Of a stretch of 64,000 nucleotides of DNA, positions 8,214 to 16,892 are shown piece by piece. The notes beneath the pieces were generated by a model, which saw only the letters and a list, made by a program, of their open reading frames with translations, was not told the DNA's origin and did not search any database. Source of the DNA: Eubacterium multiforme (GTDB lineage: Bacteria; Bacillota; Clostridia; Clostridiales; Clostridiaceae); assembly GCF_030813415.1 (NCBI RefSeq), contig NZ_JAUSUF010000001.1:620001-684000 (forward strand), in the 5' to 3' direction. Both the position numbers and the translations under genes were made by a program. The stretch's first letter is position 1. Every line of letters starts with the position of its first letter.

Positions 8214-9695
8214 TTAACCATCCTTAACTAATTCTTTTATTATTTTGTCCATTCCTCTATATGATGCCATATTATTCAGTGTATCTATAATTTCTTCATT
8301 TTCAAAACCTTTTTTTCTAAAAATATCTATTAAATTTTTCATATGTATTTTTTCCTCAATTTGTTCTATATCATCTATTCTTTTCTCTTTATTTTGCATA
8401 GTATCAGTTATTCCAGAAATCATAATAGGTGATAAATTTTCAACAAGTGAAATGTACGCTTTTAGACATTTTCTACCTTCTTCATTTAATGAATTTTTAA
8501 TTTCATGTAATAACGGATGTTTTTGATTTAAATAAAAAGAATATTTGCCAACCTTATTTTTTCGTTGTTCCCATACATATGATAGACTTGGAATATTTTT
8601 ATTCGAATTTTTATTATATGTTCCACGAGAGTTATAGACACTTGTTGATTTTTCTACACATATAGTAGCAACCTTTTCCAATACGTCCTCTATATAAATA
8701 GGTGGCACAGCTTTAGATTTTTTAATATCTATTTGCCAATCAAAATCACTACTTGAATCGATATCTAATTTAATACGAGCTAAATTGTACGAAATTTCCT
8801 TTTTAACAATATTAAACCATGTTCCATAAAGTAGTAATCTTCTATTCCTATATATATAAAATCCTTGATGTTGTAACCAGCCTTTATACCCGGCTGCTTT
8901 TTTATAATCCTCTTCAGAAAAAAATTTTGTTTTATGGGGTAATATATATGGCTCTATTGTTATAACCTTATTATCTTCATAGCATTCTTCCTTACTAAGT
9001 TCTTGAGTTGCACTATTTTCTAAAACAAAAGGATTCCATGCTTTTATCTTATTTTTGTTTATCCATATTCCTAGATTATCTTCCTCAATAAATCGATGAA
9101 ATACCAAACTAATATGCTTCTTAACTTTTTCAATAATTTTAAAAAATTTATCTTCTGATTTATTCATATTGTTTTCATCAATTATCTTATCAAGCTTGTC
9201 TATAACAACTACAGTTCCATTTTTATAATCTTCTAATAACGCTCTAGCACTATTAATAATGTTATCATTACTATTTAAAATTATCATTTTCCATTGGTTA
9301 TTTTTTTCAATACGTTCTAAATCCCAACATGCATTTGATATTTTATCGTTTTCTTTGCTTACCACAGTAAGTCTTTTTCCTAATGAGAATGATGCTGTTT
9401 TCATCCCCATCCCAAAACGGCCTAAATCTTCTAACTTTCTTTGCTCATATGGATTCGAACTACCTATTTTCATTGAATCTAATAATATTTTTTCTGTCAT
9501 TCCGTATCCATTATCGCATACTAGAATATTTCTCGATTCACAATCAAATTTTATTTTGATTTCAGATGCAAATGCTGATATACAATTATCTATAATATCT
9601 GCTATAGCTGTTTCTTCTGTATATCCCACTGATCTTAAAGATGATAATAGTAAATATGCATTAGGCATCGAATCATATTCCCTAATCTCTTCCAT
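8214..9695 (-). CDS. GHKL (MutL/MORC-like) ATPase of the defence operon
   Basis: This 493-residue protein has an N-terminal HATPase_c_3 (GHKL) domain. It shows the N-box IADIIDNCISA (Asp36/Asn37), the G1 box DNGYGM at 61-66, and the G2 box GRFGMGMKTASFSLGKRL at 92-109. The order matches MutL, Hsp90 and bacterial MORC-type ATPases. Such ATPases dimerise on ATP binding and are predicted to act as DNA clamps in this class of restriction operon. It is the first gene of the operon. The longest frame starts at a GTG (9710), but GTGGAG there is the SD of an ATG at 9695 (9 nt away), which is preferred. A near-palindrome overlaps the putative promoter upstream. Confidence 0.9.
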   Translation of the reverse strand: MEEIREYDSMPNAYLLLSSLRSVGYTEETAIADIIDNCISAFASEIKIKFDCESRNILVCDNGYGMTEKILLDSMKIGSSNPYEQRKLEDLGRFGMGMKTASFSLGKRLTVVSKENDKISNACWDLERIEKNNQWKMIILNSNDNIINSARALLEDYKNGTVVVIDKLDKIIDENNMNKSEDKFFKIIEKVKKHISLVFHRFIEEDNLGIWINKNKIKAWNPFVLENSATQELSKEECYEDNKVITIEPYILPHKTKFFSEEDYKKAAGYKGWLQHQGFYIYRNRRLLLYGTWFNIVKKEISYNLARIKLDIDSSSDFDWQIDIKKSKAVPPIYIEDVLEKVATICVEKSTSVYNSRGTYNKNSNKNIPSLSYVWEQRKNKVGKYSFYLNQKHPLLHEIKNSLNEEGRKCLKAYISLVENLSPIMISGITDTMQNKEKRIDDIEQIEEKIHMKNLIDIFRKKGFENEEIIDTLNNMASYRGMDKIIKELVKDG

Positions 9696-9737
9696 ATATT
9701 TCAACTCCACTATTCTTGTTATTTTATACCTTATGTT

Positions 9738-9759
9738 GTAAATTATAGTATAATTGTAC
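9738..9759 (-). promoter_or_regulatory. Probable operon promoter with overlapping 22-nt dyad
   Basis: On the minus strand a TATAAT box (9742-9747) lies about 45 bp before the ATPase start. It sits inside a 22-nt imperfect palindrome in which 20 of 22 positions match the reverse complement. Such an overlap would suit a repressor site. No matching regulator gene is seen nearby and the -35 box is poor, so the operator idea is inference. Confidence 0.4.
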
Positions 9760-10241
9760 CATTTATTGTAGCCTCATTCAAATTTGTTGATTTACAATTA
9801 AAAATATTATTTTTATATTTTTAACCTTTAACATAGTCTTTTTAGCATGTAAATCTTTATTTGTTTTTATTACCTCTAATTTTAAATATTATATACAACC
9901 AAACTATACTTAAATAAAAGCCTCAAAATGAAAAGGTTAAATGCACATATAAATCTACTAAAATTTATCATACATTATTGTTAACAACTAGTTATACCAA
10001 TCTCTAGCATAGCATGCTTTTTATAATACTATAAAAGCCCTTAAGTGCATTTCATATACTCGAGGGCTCTAAATAACCAATATTTTATTTTTTAATGCTT
10101 CCTAACCTCACAAGAAACATACCTAAAGCTATATCCATACTGCTAATTGTATTTCCTTGTAATTTTAACAATCACCGCACCGTGTGCAGAGTACTGTGTG
10201 TAATACATACTAATTAATATGTAGTATGATTTATAAATTGT
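9760..10241. other. Intergenic region, mostly non-coding
   Basis: No intact gene is present. A hairpin at 10036-10068 probably ends transcription of the HExxH protein gene. A 29-codon minus-strand frame at about 10096-10182, ending in GMFLVRLGSIKK, might be a relic C-terminus, but it has no start signal and no recognised family. Confidence 0.35.
10036..10068 (-). terminator. Candidate terminator after the HExxH protein gene
   Basis: Minus-strand AGCCCT pairs with AGGGCT, with an inner AGT/ACT pairing, followed by TTTTATAG. It lies about 170 bp past the stop codon. Confidence 0.5.
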
Positions 10242-11741
10242 TTATTCCAATTGAAATAAGCAATTAACTATCAAATCATATACCTGTACACTTTCAGGAG
10301 TTTTCAATATATAATCATCTGTTTCTGTTACTCCATCAAGATTATCAGCAAGTTCTACATTTAATATAGAATTATCTATATCACTTCTTATTTGTGAATA
10401 AGCTATCCCCATAAATGGTAAAATAAATTTTGATTTCTCACTAATTTTTACAACTAATAAATACATATTCTTATATTCTATTATTCTCACTTTACATTTT
10501 TCTCTTGCAATACTATTAATTAAATCTTTGCTATTAGGATATGTTCTATCACAGTATAGATATATTTCTTTATTTTTTGTATCAATCCCATAAATATCAT
10601 CTCGTTCAATATCATATACCATATAATTCACTATTATAGGTGATTCAGAAGCTTCTATCAATTGTCTTGCTTGTAACTCATCTGCATTCAGGAAAAGTAT
10701 CTTTTTTTTCATATAATCAAAATATGAAATAACATAGCTTTTTTCACCTAACATACTTTTAATTATTTCCATAGATTCTTTAGGTATATATAAAATCCTA
10801 CTATCAAACAAATTCATGTTACACATATTTCCAAAGCAGAATAGTATTCCTAACTCTTCTCTACAACAATTTAAAACTTCATCATAATTAGATATATCTG
10901 TGGAAAATGTATTAAATGAATTAGGAAAACTATAATTAGGCAAATCTTCAATATCTATTTCTACAAGCTTAACAGTATCAAAATATGTGGATATTTCAGC
11001 TATTCTATGTGAATTTTTATATATTTGCTTTAAATACTTTTTTATCTTATTTACTATATCATCATTAATAAAACAACTATCTCCCATATCTTGCTTTAAC
11101 TCATTATCTAAAGCTTCTAAATTTAATTCTCCACTTTTATCTATAATATTATAATACTTATTTAATAATCTATTAAATCTTTTATTAGGAATGTATTTTT
11201 CTACATTCTCTATATCGGAAATAAATTTTTTAAAAAATTTTTTCTGCTTAAACACTTCAATATCTATCTCTGTAATATTTGCATTTAATGAAATTTTAGC
11301 TAATGTCATTATTAGAGAATGTAAATCCTCTATGTTTATATGTACTGAACTTTCAGGTTCTAAATATCTTAAGAATTTTATAAGTGGATATATATATCTA
11401 TAATACTCTTTATTATTATTCTTTAAATATTGTAGATAATCAAAATAGCCTTTATAACCTTTCTTTCTTATTATATATATACATTCACAAAAAACAGCAG
11501 TTGCTTCTTGTACTTTTCTTGAATGTGTACAAAACTCATCAAGCATATGCTTGTAATTGTTATCATATATTACAACTTTTCTTATTAGATAGCAAAATAT
11601 TCCCCATACTGTTTGCTTAGTTAATACCATATGGATCGTTTCATGTAATATTGTTGAATTAATTTTTTCTTCACCGTTGTCTATGAAATTAATAATTGTA
11701 GCATTACTAAAATCATATTCTCCTAAAATAGATTTTTTCAT
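10242..11741 (-). CDS. Unrecognised protein with HExxH motif, possible metallopeptidase
   Basis: I do not recognise this 499-residue protein. Its N-terminus contains STILHETIHMVL, an HExxH zinc-binding motif (His33, Glu34, His37) in a predicted helix. Forty-two residues later comes a second helix, KVQEATAVFCE, whose Glu79 could be a third zinc ligand, the layout of gluzincins and ImmA/IrrE-type proteases. The remainder is Lys/Asn-rich and mostly helical up to about residue 250, then more beta-rich, with no signal peptide and no membrane segment. The ATG has a G-rich SD about 9 nt upstream. It stands alone between the defence operon and rlmCD, with unusually A/T-rich composition, so it is probably accessory DNA. 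Peptidase activity is inference from the motif alone. Confidence 0.6.
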   Translation of the reverse strand: MKKSILGEYDFSNATIINFIDNGEEKINSTILHETIHMVLTKQTVWGIFCYLIRKVVIYDNNYKHMLDEFCTHSRKVQEATAVFCECIYIIRKKGYKGYFDYLQYLKNNNKEYYRYIYPLIKFLRYLEPESSVHINIEDLHSLIMTLAKISLNANITEIDIEVFKQKKFFKKFISDIENVEKYIPNKRFNRLLNKYYNIIDKSGELNLEALDNELKQDMGDSCFINDDIVNKIKKYLKQIYKNSHRIAEISTYFDTVKLVEIDIEDLPNYSFPNSFNTFSTDISNYDEVLNCCREELGILFCFGNMCNMNLFDSRILYIPKESMEIIKSMLGEKSYVISYFDYMKKKILFLNADELQARQLIEASESPIIVNYMVYDIERDDIYGIDTKNKEIYLYCDRTYPNSKDLINSIAREKCKVRIIEYKNMYLLVVKISEKSKFILPFMGIAYSQIRSDIDNSILNVELADNLDGVTETDDYILKTPESVQVYDLIVNCLFQLE

Positions 11742-12049
11742 TCATATCGTCCCCCTAATTTTCTAAGATTTATTAAGCTATTTTTCATATTAGCTTAACA
11801 GCTTCCTAGTTTCTATATAACAAATTATAACATTACTATTTTAAATTCTCCAATGTTTACTAATGACATGTATTGGATAAACAATTAAATACTAACCCAA
11901 CTTACTAAAATTAAAACTGAAGAACTGTAATTATATGAATTAACTCCTGAATTACTCAATCGTTTTATAAAAAGGATTGTTATTGAAAATAATGGCTCTC
12001 CTCTAATAACATATAGGTTAATTAACTCTCTTCCTACCTCAATAAAATA
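11742..12049. other. Intergenic region, no gene recognised
   Basis: This stretch holds the promoter area of the HExxH protein gene. A roughly 50-codon minus-strand frame starting near 12050 (segment ELINLYVIRGEPLF) lacks a start signal and matches nothing I know. No RNA gene or repeat was seen. Confidence 0.3.
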
Positions 12050-12079
12050 AGGAACCACAAGATTACCTTACAGTTCCTA
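12050..12079 (-). terminator. Terminator of rlmCD
   Basis: Minus-strand AGGAAC pairs with GTTCCT across a loop, followed by TTATTTTATT. It starts 17 bp after the methyltransferase stop. Confidence 0.65.
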
Positions 12080-12095
12080 TTGATTTATTATTTTT

Positions 12096-13448
12096 TTATT
12101 TTACTAACTTTGTTATAACTTCTCCATGTGGAGTATTAGGGAACATATCTTTAATTCTAGTTCTTTCAATGCTATATCCAGCTTCAACTAATCCCTTAAG
12201 ATCATTAACTAAAGTTTTTGGATTACAAGAAACATAAACAATTTCCTTAGCATCAAAATCAATTACATATTCTAAAGCCTTTGGGCTAACTCCATTTCTT
12301 GGAGGATCTAAAATTATAATATCAGGTTTATCCTTAACTTCCTTAATAGTTTTTGCTACGTCACCAGCTATAAATGTACAATTATCAAGTCCATTAAGCT
12401 TAGCGTTCTCCTTAGCAGCTTCCACTGCCTCCTCTATAAGTTCAAGTCCAATAACCTTCTTAGCCTTTGGTGCAACTATTTGACCAATTGTTCCTGTACC
12501 ACAATAAAGATCAAATACAACTTTATTTTCTGAATCCCCCATAAATTCTCTAACTATACTATAAAGGCTTTCTGCTCCTTTAGTATTAGTTTGGAAAAAT
12601 GAAAATGGTGAAATTTTAAATTTTAATCCTAAAAGTTCTTCCATAATATAATCTTTTCCATAAAGAAGATTAACCTTCTCTGGATAAACTACATCAGAAA
12701 ATGAATTATTTTCTGTATGAAGAAGTGAAACTAATTCTCCATCAAAATCTAATCCTTTTATAATATTAGCCCACTCTATTAAATCAAAATCTACTTGTGT
12801 TGTTGTTACAAGATTAACTAAAAGTTCGCCTGTATTTTTAGCTTTTCTTATAACTAAGTGTCTAAGGAAGCCTTCCCTTTTCATTACTCTATAATAAGGA
12901 AGTCCTGTTTCTTTAAAGTATTCAACTGTAGCTTTAATTACTTTTCTAAAATCTTCGTCTACAAGTTTACACTTATCAACAGTTATTATTCCAAAACTTG
13001 CATTTTTCATATGCATTCCAAGAGAAAGTTCTGCACCTTTATGCTCATCTCCAAAGGTAAACTCCATCTTATTTCTATATTCCCATTGCTCTACACTTCC
13101 AGTTACACCTTCATATTCTCCAGTTGTAACCTCAGCATTTTTAAATAGTTCTAAAACTTCTTTTCCTAAAAACTCTAATTGAGTTTCATAAGTAAGATTT
13201 TGTGATGAACATCCTCCACAAATTCCAAAACAAGGACACTTTGCTTCTATTTCATAAGGTGCCTTTTCTAAAACTTCTAAAAGCTTAACGTCTGTATATT
13301 CAGCTCTATTTTTTTTAACTCTTCCTTTTATTGTTTGCCCAGGAAATACATTTTTAACACGTACTTCTTTATCATTTAAAGTTGATATACCCACTGATGG
13401 GAATTCAGTTCTTTCTATTTTAACTGTTACTTCGCTTCCTCTTCTCAC
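12096..13448 (-). CDS. rlmCD: 23S rRNA (uracil-5-)-methyltransferase, RumA/RlmCD family
   Basis: This 450-residue enzyme methylates uracil C5 in 23S rRNA using SAM. It has an N-terminal TRAM domain (about 1-60), then an iron-sulfur cysteine cluster in [10 protein letters not shown] (Cys71 to Cys80). The C-terminal Rossmann methyltransferase domain contains [20 protein letters not shown] and the catalytic [10 protein letters not shown]. The longest frame starts with TTG at 13466, but AGGAG lies 8 nt before the GTG at 13448, which is preferred. Low-GC Gram-positives usually have one enzyme for two uracils (RlmCD); whether this copy does both cannot be told from sequence, and genomes often hold a second paralogue. 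Confidence 0.92.
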   Translation of the reverse strand: MRRGSEVTVKIERTEFPSVGISTLNDKEVRVKNVFPGQTIKGRVKKNRAEYTDVKLLEVLEKAPYEIEAKCPCFGICGGCSSQNLTYETQLEFLGKEVLELFKNAEVTTGEYEGVTGSVEQWEYRNKMEFTFGDEHKGAELSLGMHMKNASFGIITVDKCKLVDEDFRKVIKATVEYFKETGLPYYRVMKREGFLRHLVIRKAKNTGELLVNLVTTTQVDFDLIEWANIIKGLDFDGELVSLLHTENNSFSDVVYPEKVNLLYGKDYIMEELLGLKFKISPFSFFQTNTKGAESLYSIVREFMGDSENKVVFDLYCGTGTIGQIVAPKAKKVIGLELIEEAVEAAKENAKLNGLDNCTFIAGDVAKTIKEVKDKPDIIILDPPRNGVSPKALEYVIDFDAKEIVYVSCNPKTLVNDLKGLVEAGYSIERTRIKDMFPNTPHGEVITKLVK

Positions 13449-13471
13449 TTTTGTTTCTCCTATCAATTAAA

Positions 13472-13906
13472 TTATCCTATTGATAATATTCTCTTACCAA
13501 TAGTTCTTTTGTTCCTTCTTTCAAATAAAGGTAAGTAAAATACATTAACTATTACATAAAATATAAGTAATATTGATGTTGGTTCAACTATCATATAACC
13601 AAGTAATCCTATTACTAAATCAAATATTAATAAAATTATTGCTGATATACCAAGTATAACTGCCTGATCCAAAACACTTGCAAATAACTTCTTTAAAAAT
13701 GATGGATTTGAATCTACTTCATTTATTTCCTCTTTGTTATCATTTTTATCTTCCTTATTTTCAGTGCTATTTTTATTACCATTTTCTTCTACTTCTATTT
13801 TTTCTTCAAGCTCTTTTTCCTTTTTTTCTAATTCAGCTTCCTCTTTTATTTCTTCTTCTATCTTAAATTCTTCTTCATTTTTAATGTCCATATCATCCTT
13901 ACTCAT
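13472..13906 (-). CDS. Small RDD-like membrane protein with acidic N-terminus
   Basis: This 144-residue protein has a highly charged, Glu/Lys/Asn-rich N-terminal half (residues 1-65), then two hydrophobic segments (about 76-105 and 108-128). It ends with RRNKRTIGKRILSIG. The LDQAV segment before the first membrane helix and the TIGKRIL end resemble the RDD family, though the protein is shorter than most members. It lies 23 bp upstream of rlmCD in the same direction and after a lipoprotein gene, so it may be co-transcribed with both. The start has the SD TAGGAGGA. Function is unknown; RDD proteins are often guessed to be transport-related. Confidence 0.65.
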   Translation of the reverse strand: MSKDDMDIKNEEEFKIEEEIKEEAELEKKEKELEEKIEVEENGNKNSTENKEDKNDNKEEINEVDSNPSFLKKLFASVLDQAVILGISAIILLIFDLVIGLLGYMIVEPTSILLIFYVIVNVFYLPLFERRNKRTIGKRILSIG

Positions 13907-13924
13907 AATAATCCTCCTATTTAA

Positions 13925-14626
13925 TTATTTTATTCCTTCGTTATCTTTAACAAATTTATAAACTTTAGTTGATAATGTGTATACTATGTACTCTTTGCTT
14001 ACTGCAAACTCTTCTGATAATCCATTTATATCATCTTTCATAACACCTTCACCATTACCATTTTTTATTATGTCTAATATTTTCTTATTTATATCCTTAT
14101 AATCTCTATCTGAAACTCCAGTCATTATTGATGCATATTTAGCTATTGAAGTATCTCCTAAATTAAATTTATCATCTTTTATTGCAGTTTTTCCATCAAA
14201 TTTAAGTGAAAGTTTTAATTGTATTCTACCAGAGTTTTGATTTTCTCCAAAAAGCTGTGATTCAAATTGCATACTTTCAAGCTTATTAGCTTCTGGGTCT
14301 TTATTATCTAAATATATTGACTTTACATTAGCTGTTGTACCATTTACTTGCTTAACCTTATCATCTTTTTTGTAATCTAAATCAAATTCTTTTGTTTGAT
14401 CTTCAATTTTACCCATTAATTCATTGCTCTTATCAACAAACTCCTTATGTGTAAAATCTTTTATCCAATCACCTTTTAAATTTTTAAAAGTATCTCCATT
14501 ATCTATATTAACTTCTGCCTGTTTTTTATTATCTTCTGTAGTTTTTTGCTCTTCTTTATTTCCACATCCTGCTAGGGAAACCATTAAAACCGTTGCCATT
14601 GCTAAACCTATAATTTTTTTTGACAT
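13925..14626 (-). CDS. Putative lipoprotein of unknown function
   Basis: This 233-residue protein has an N-terminal signal ending in a lipobox (VSLAGC), so the mature protein should be anchored at Cys21 on the outer face of the membrane. After an Asn/Lys-rich linker the body is a soluble alpha/beta domain (KGDWIKDFTHKEF to the end) with no motif I can assign. An SD (GGAGG) precedes the ATG. It is followed 18 bp later by the RDD-like gene, suggesting a small operon of envelope proteins. An extended -10 box (TGATATAAT, 14680-14688) lies about 55 bp upstream. Confidence 0.75.
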   Translation of the reverse strand: MSKKIIGLAMATVLMVSLAGCGNKEEQKTTEDNKKQAEVNIDNGDTFKNLKGDWIKDFTHKEFVDKSNELMGKIEDQTKEFDLDYKKDDKVKQVNGTTANVKSIYLDNKDPEANKLESMQFESQLFGENQNSGRIQLKLSLKFDGKTAIKDDKFNLGDTSIAKYASIMTGVSDRDYKDINKKILDIIKNGNGEGVMKDDINGLSEEFAVSKEYIVYTLSTKVYKFVKDNEGIK

Positions 14627-14679
14627 ATTTTTACCTCCTAAATATGTTCACTATTTATTAAAATTCCTCATATTTTTTA

Positions 14680-14688
14680 ATTATATCA
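14680..14688 (-). promoter_or_regulatory. Probable -10 box of the lipoprotein operon
   Basis: The minus-strand TGATATAAT is an extended -10 element. A clear -35 box at 16-18 bp is not seen, which fits extended -10 promoters. Confidence 0.4.
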
Positions 14689-14908
14689 TTCATTCTATTG
14701 TTTTTACAACATTACTATCTTATTTTACAATATTTTTCTTAAATTACTGTTATATAATTTCCATAAAAAATAGAGAGCAATTCATTTAATTATTCTCTCA
14801 AAAAATTTTTTATATTATTCTTACTACTAAATTATATCTAACTAATTCACATTAATTATAATATTTTCATTACAATTATTAAATTTTATTATTTTATGTA
14901 TGTTTTAT
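14689..14908. other. Intergenic region, nothing further seen
   Basis: This A/T-rich stretch lies between the lipoprotein promoter and the selD terminator. A weak imperfect hairpin near 14772-14802 (GAGAG/CTCTC) was noted. No tRNA, including no selenocysteine tRNA, was found here. Confidence 0.4.
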
Positions 14909-14956
14909 AATAAATATCGGTTATTAAGTAGCTAATCTTAATAACCGATATTTATT
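14909..14956 (-). terminator. Terminator hairpin after selD
   Basis: A 20-bp perfect stem (14909-14928 with 14937-14956) and an 8-nt loop start 13 bp after the selD stop. The flanks are A/T-rich rather than a pure U-tract. Confidence 0.7.
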
Positions 14957-14968
14957 TTCTATTTAGTT

Positions 14969-16003
14969 TTATTTAACAATTATACTATAATCATCTTTTT
15001 CTGTTACTTTTCCAACAACCCAAGCTCTTATGTCTTTTTCTCTAAATTCCTTTAAAATTTTATTTCCTTCTTCTTCACTGCAAGAAAATAAAAGACCACC
15101 TGAAGTTTGTGGATCAAATAATATATCCTCAAGCCAATTTGGAACATCCTCCAATTTATACTTGTTTTCAATATAATATTTGTTTTCATATGCACCTTTA
15201 GGAATAAGTCCATAATTTGCATATTCCTTAGCTTCTTTTATGTAAGGTATACCTTCTTTATAAAATTCAAAGGTTTTACTTGAACCTTCTGCCATTTCAT
15301 ATCCATGTCCTATAAGTCCAAAACCAGTTATATCAGTACAAGCTGAAATGTTATATTTTTTTATGATTTCCCCAGCATATTTATTAAGAAGTGACATCCA
15401 CTTTACAGCTTCATCTAAGGCTTCTTTTGATGCCATCTCTCCCTTTGCAGCTGTATTTACAATACCAACACCTAATGGTTTTGTAAGTATTAAAACATCC
15501 CCATTTTCTGATCCACAATTTTTTAGTATCTTTTCTGGATGTACAATTCCTGAAACTGAAAGTCCATACTTTGGTTCATCATCTTGAACAGAATGTCCTC
15601 CAATTACTACTGCTCCTGCCTCTAGTACTTTATCAGCTCCACCTCTAAGTATTTCCCCAAGTATTTTTTTATCTAAACAATTTGGAAAACATACAATATT
15701 TAAAGCAACCTTAGGCTCTCCACCCATTGCATATACATCACTTAAGGAATTTGCTGCTGCTATTTGACCAAAGGTATAGGGATCATCTACAATTGGTGTA
15801 AAAAAGTCTAAAGTTTGTATAAGTGCTATGTCATCACTTAATTTATATACTGCACCATCATCTGAAGTATCAATTCCCACTAATAAATTTTCATCTACCA
15901 TATTAGGTATACTTTTTAAAATATTTGAAAGAGCTCCCGGCTCTATTTTAGCTGCTCAGCCAGCAGTTTTTGCGTAACTTGTTAACTTAATCACGTCTAT
16001 CAT
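14969..16003 (-). CDS. selD: Selenide, water dikinase, itself a selenoprotein (in-frame UGA at codon 16)
   Basis: SelD makes selenophosphate from selenide and ATP for selenocysteine and selenouridine synthesis. A plain open frame begins at 15901, but homology clearly continues upstream through a TGA at 15956-15958. Reading it as selenocysteine gives MIDVIKLTSYAKTAG, Sec16, then AAKIEPGALSNILKS, the conserved N-terminal active-site loop where other SelD proteins have Cys or Sec followed by Lys (here Lys19). The full protein is 344 residues, normal for the family. Later segments GIDTSDDGAV and VIGGHSVQDDEP hold metal and ATP ligands. The ATG at 16003 has a good SD (AGGGGAG). A bacterial SECIS-like hairpin follows the UGA. 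selA, selB and the Sec tRNA are not in this window. Confidence 0.95.
15930..15958 (-). promoter_or_regulatory. Bacterial SECIS element in selD
   Basis: On the minus strand, 11 nt after the UGA, AGAGC pairs with GCTCT around the loop CGGGA (15930-15944). The distance and a G in the apical loop fit bacterial SECIS elements read by SelB. The lower stem is not resolved by eye. Confidence 0.65.
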
Positions 16004-16066
16004 CCCTTCTCCCCTAGGATTATTATCTATTTGTTCTACATAATTATTGTAACACATCAAAATAAT

Positions 16067-16765
16067 TTATACACAGATGGAATCTTTTATTTTTAAAAAT
16101 GTCCCTTCTCCAATTCCACTTACATTTTTAATATCTTCAATAGACTTAAACCCTCCACTTTCCTCTCTGTAAGTTATTATAGCTTTAGCCTTTGAAGGAC
16201 CAATTCCATTTATCTTATTAAGTTCACTTTCATCAGCTGTATTTATATTTATTTTTTCTTCCTTTGAAGAATTACTATCCTTTAAAGATGAATTTAAAGG
16301 GGCTGAAGTTTCTTTACTTTCCTTTTCTAGCTTTTTAATATTATCTTTATTAGGAATAATAACACACATATTATTTTTTAACTTTTCTGCTCTATTTACA
16401 TAATCTAATGCTGCTTTTTTTGTTAGTCCACCAGCTTCCTTTATTAAATCTTCTATTATACTTCCATCTTCTAAATAATAAACTCCCTCATTTTTTACTT
16501 CACCCTTTATATCAACAACAATTTTATTATCCTTTAACTTAATACTCTCTTCATTACTATCTTTTAAATTAATATTTTCTCCATTTTTATCATTACTCTT
16601 ACTAGCATTTATATCAGAAACATCTCCACTTTCCTCTACAAATATAGTTTCATTATTGTTCTTATTAAGACTTTCTCTACCCTTAAATAAATATAATCCA
16701 AAAACTATACCCCCTATAATCAATCCTATTAAAATTAACCCAATACTTTTCTTCTTTACATCCAT
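16067..16765 (-). CDS. comEA: ComEA-like DNA-binding competence protein
   Basis: This 232-residue protein has a short cytoplasmic start, a membrane helix (about 8-26), an Asn/Ser/Glu-rich linker, an SLBB domain (about 78-138, IVVDIKGEVKNEGVYYL) and a C-terminal double helix-hairpin-helix domain (about 170-232, ININTADESELNKINGIG and ISVSGIG-like repeats). This is the standard ComEA layout: membrane-anchored, DNA-binding, needed for uptake of transforming DNA. comEB and comEC are not next to it, so it is a lone gene here, followed by selD 63 bp downstream. Competence in this group of clostridia is not well documented, so the protein could act in DNA uptake under untested conditions. Confidence 0.88.
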   Translation of the reverse strand: MDVKKKSIGLILIGLIIGGIVFGLYLFKGRESLNKNNNETIFVEESGDVSDINASKSNDKNGENINLKDSNEESIKLKDNKIVVDIKGEVKNEGVYYLEDGSIIEDLIKEAGGLTKKAALDYVNRAEKLKNNMCVIIPNKDNIKKLEKESKETSAPLNSSLKDSNSSKEEKININTADESELNKINGIGPSKAKAIITYREESGGFKSIEDIKNVSGIGEGTFLKIKDSICV

Positions 16766-16892
16766 TTTCTTCTCCTAATATAACTTTTTTCTAAATTATT
16801 AACAGTATTTTTAAAATTTATCCTTATATTGTGGAAAATTAAAGGTTTTTTTGGTAAAATAAGAAAAGTAATTTACTAAAAAAGGAGCACTT

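Noticed and set aside
1..12000. Prophage or integrative element
   Set aside because: No integrase, structural, lysis or transfer gene and no attachment-site repeat were found; only defence genes and relics are present.
13678..13961. Plus-strand Leu/Phe/Ser-rich frames opposite the RDD-like gene
   Set aside because: They mirror the Glu/Lys-rich minus-strand coding sequence, have no SD and no family features.
14969..15901. SelD as a truncated gene starting at 15901
   Set aside because: The same frame continues upstream through an in-frame TGA into a conserved N-terminus with an ATG and SD at 16003, so the UGA is recoded rather than a stop.
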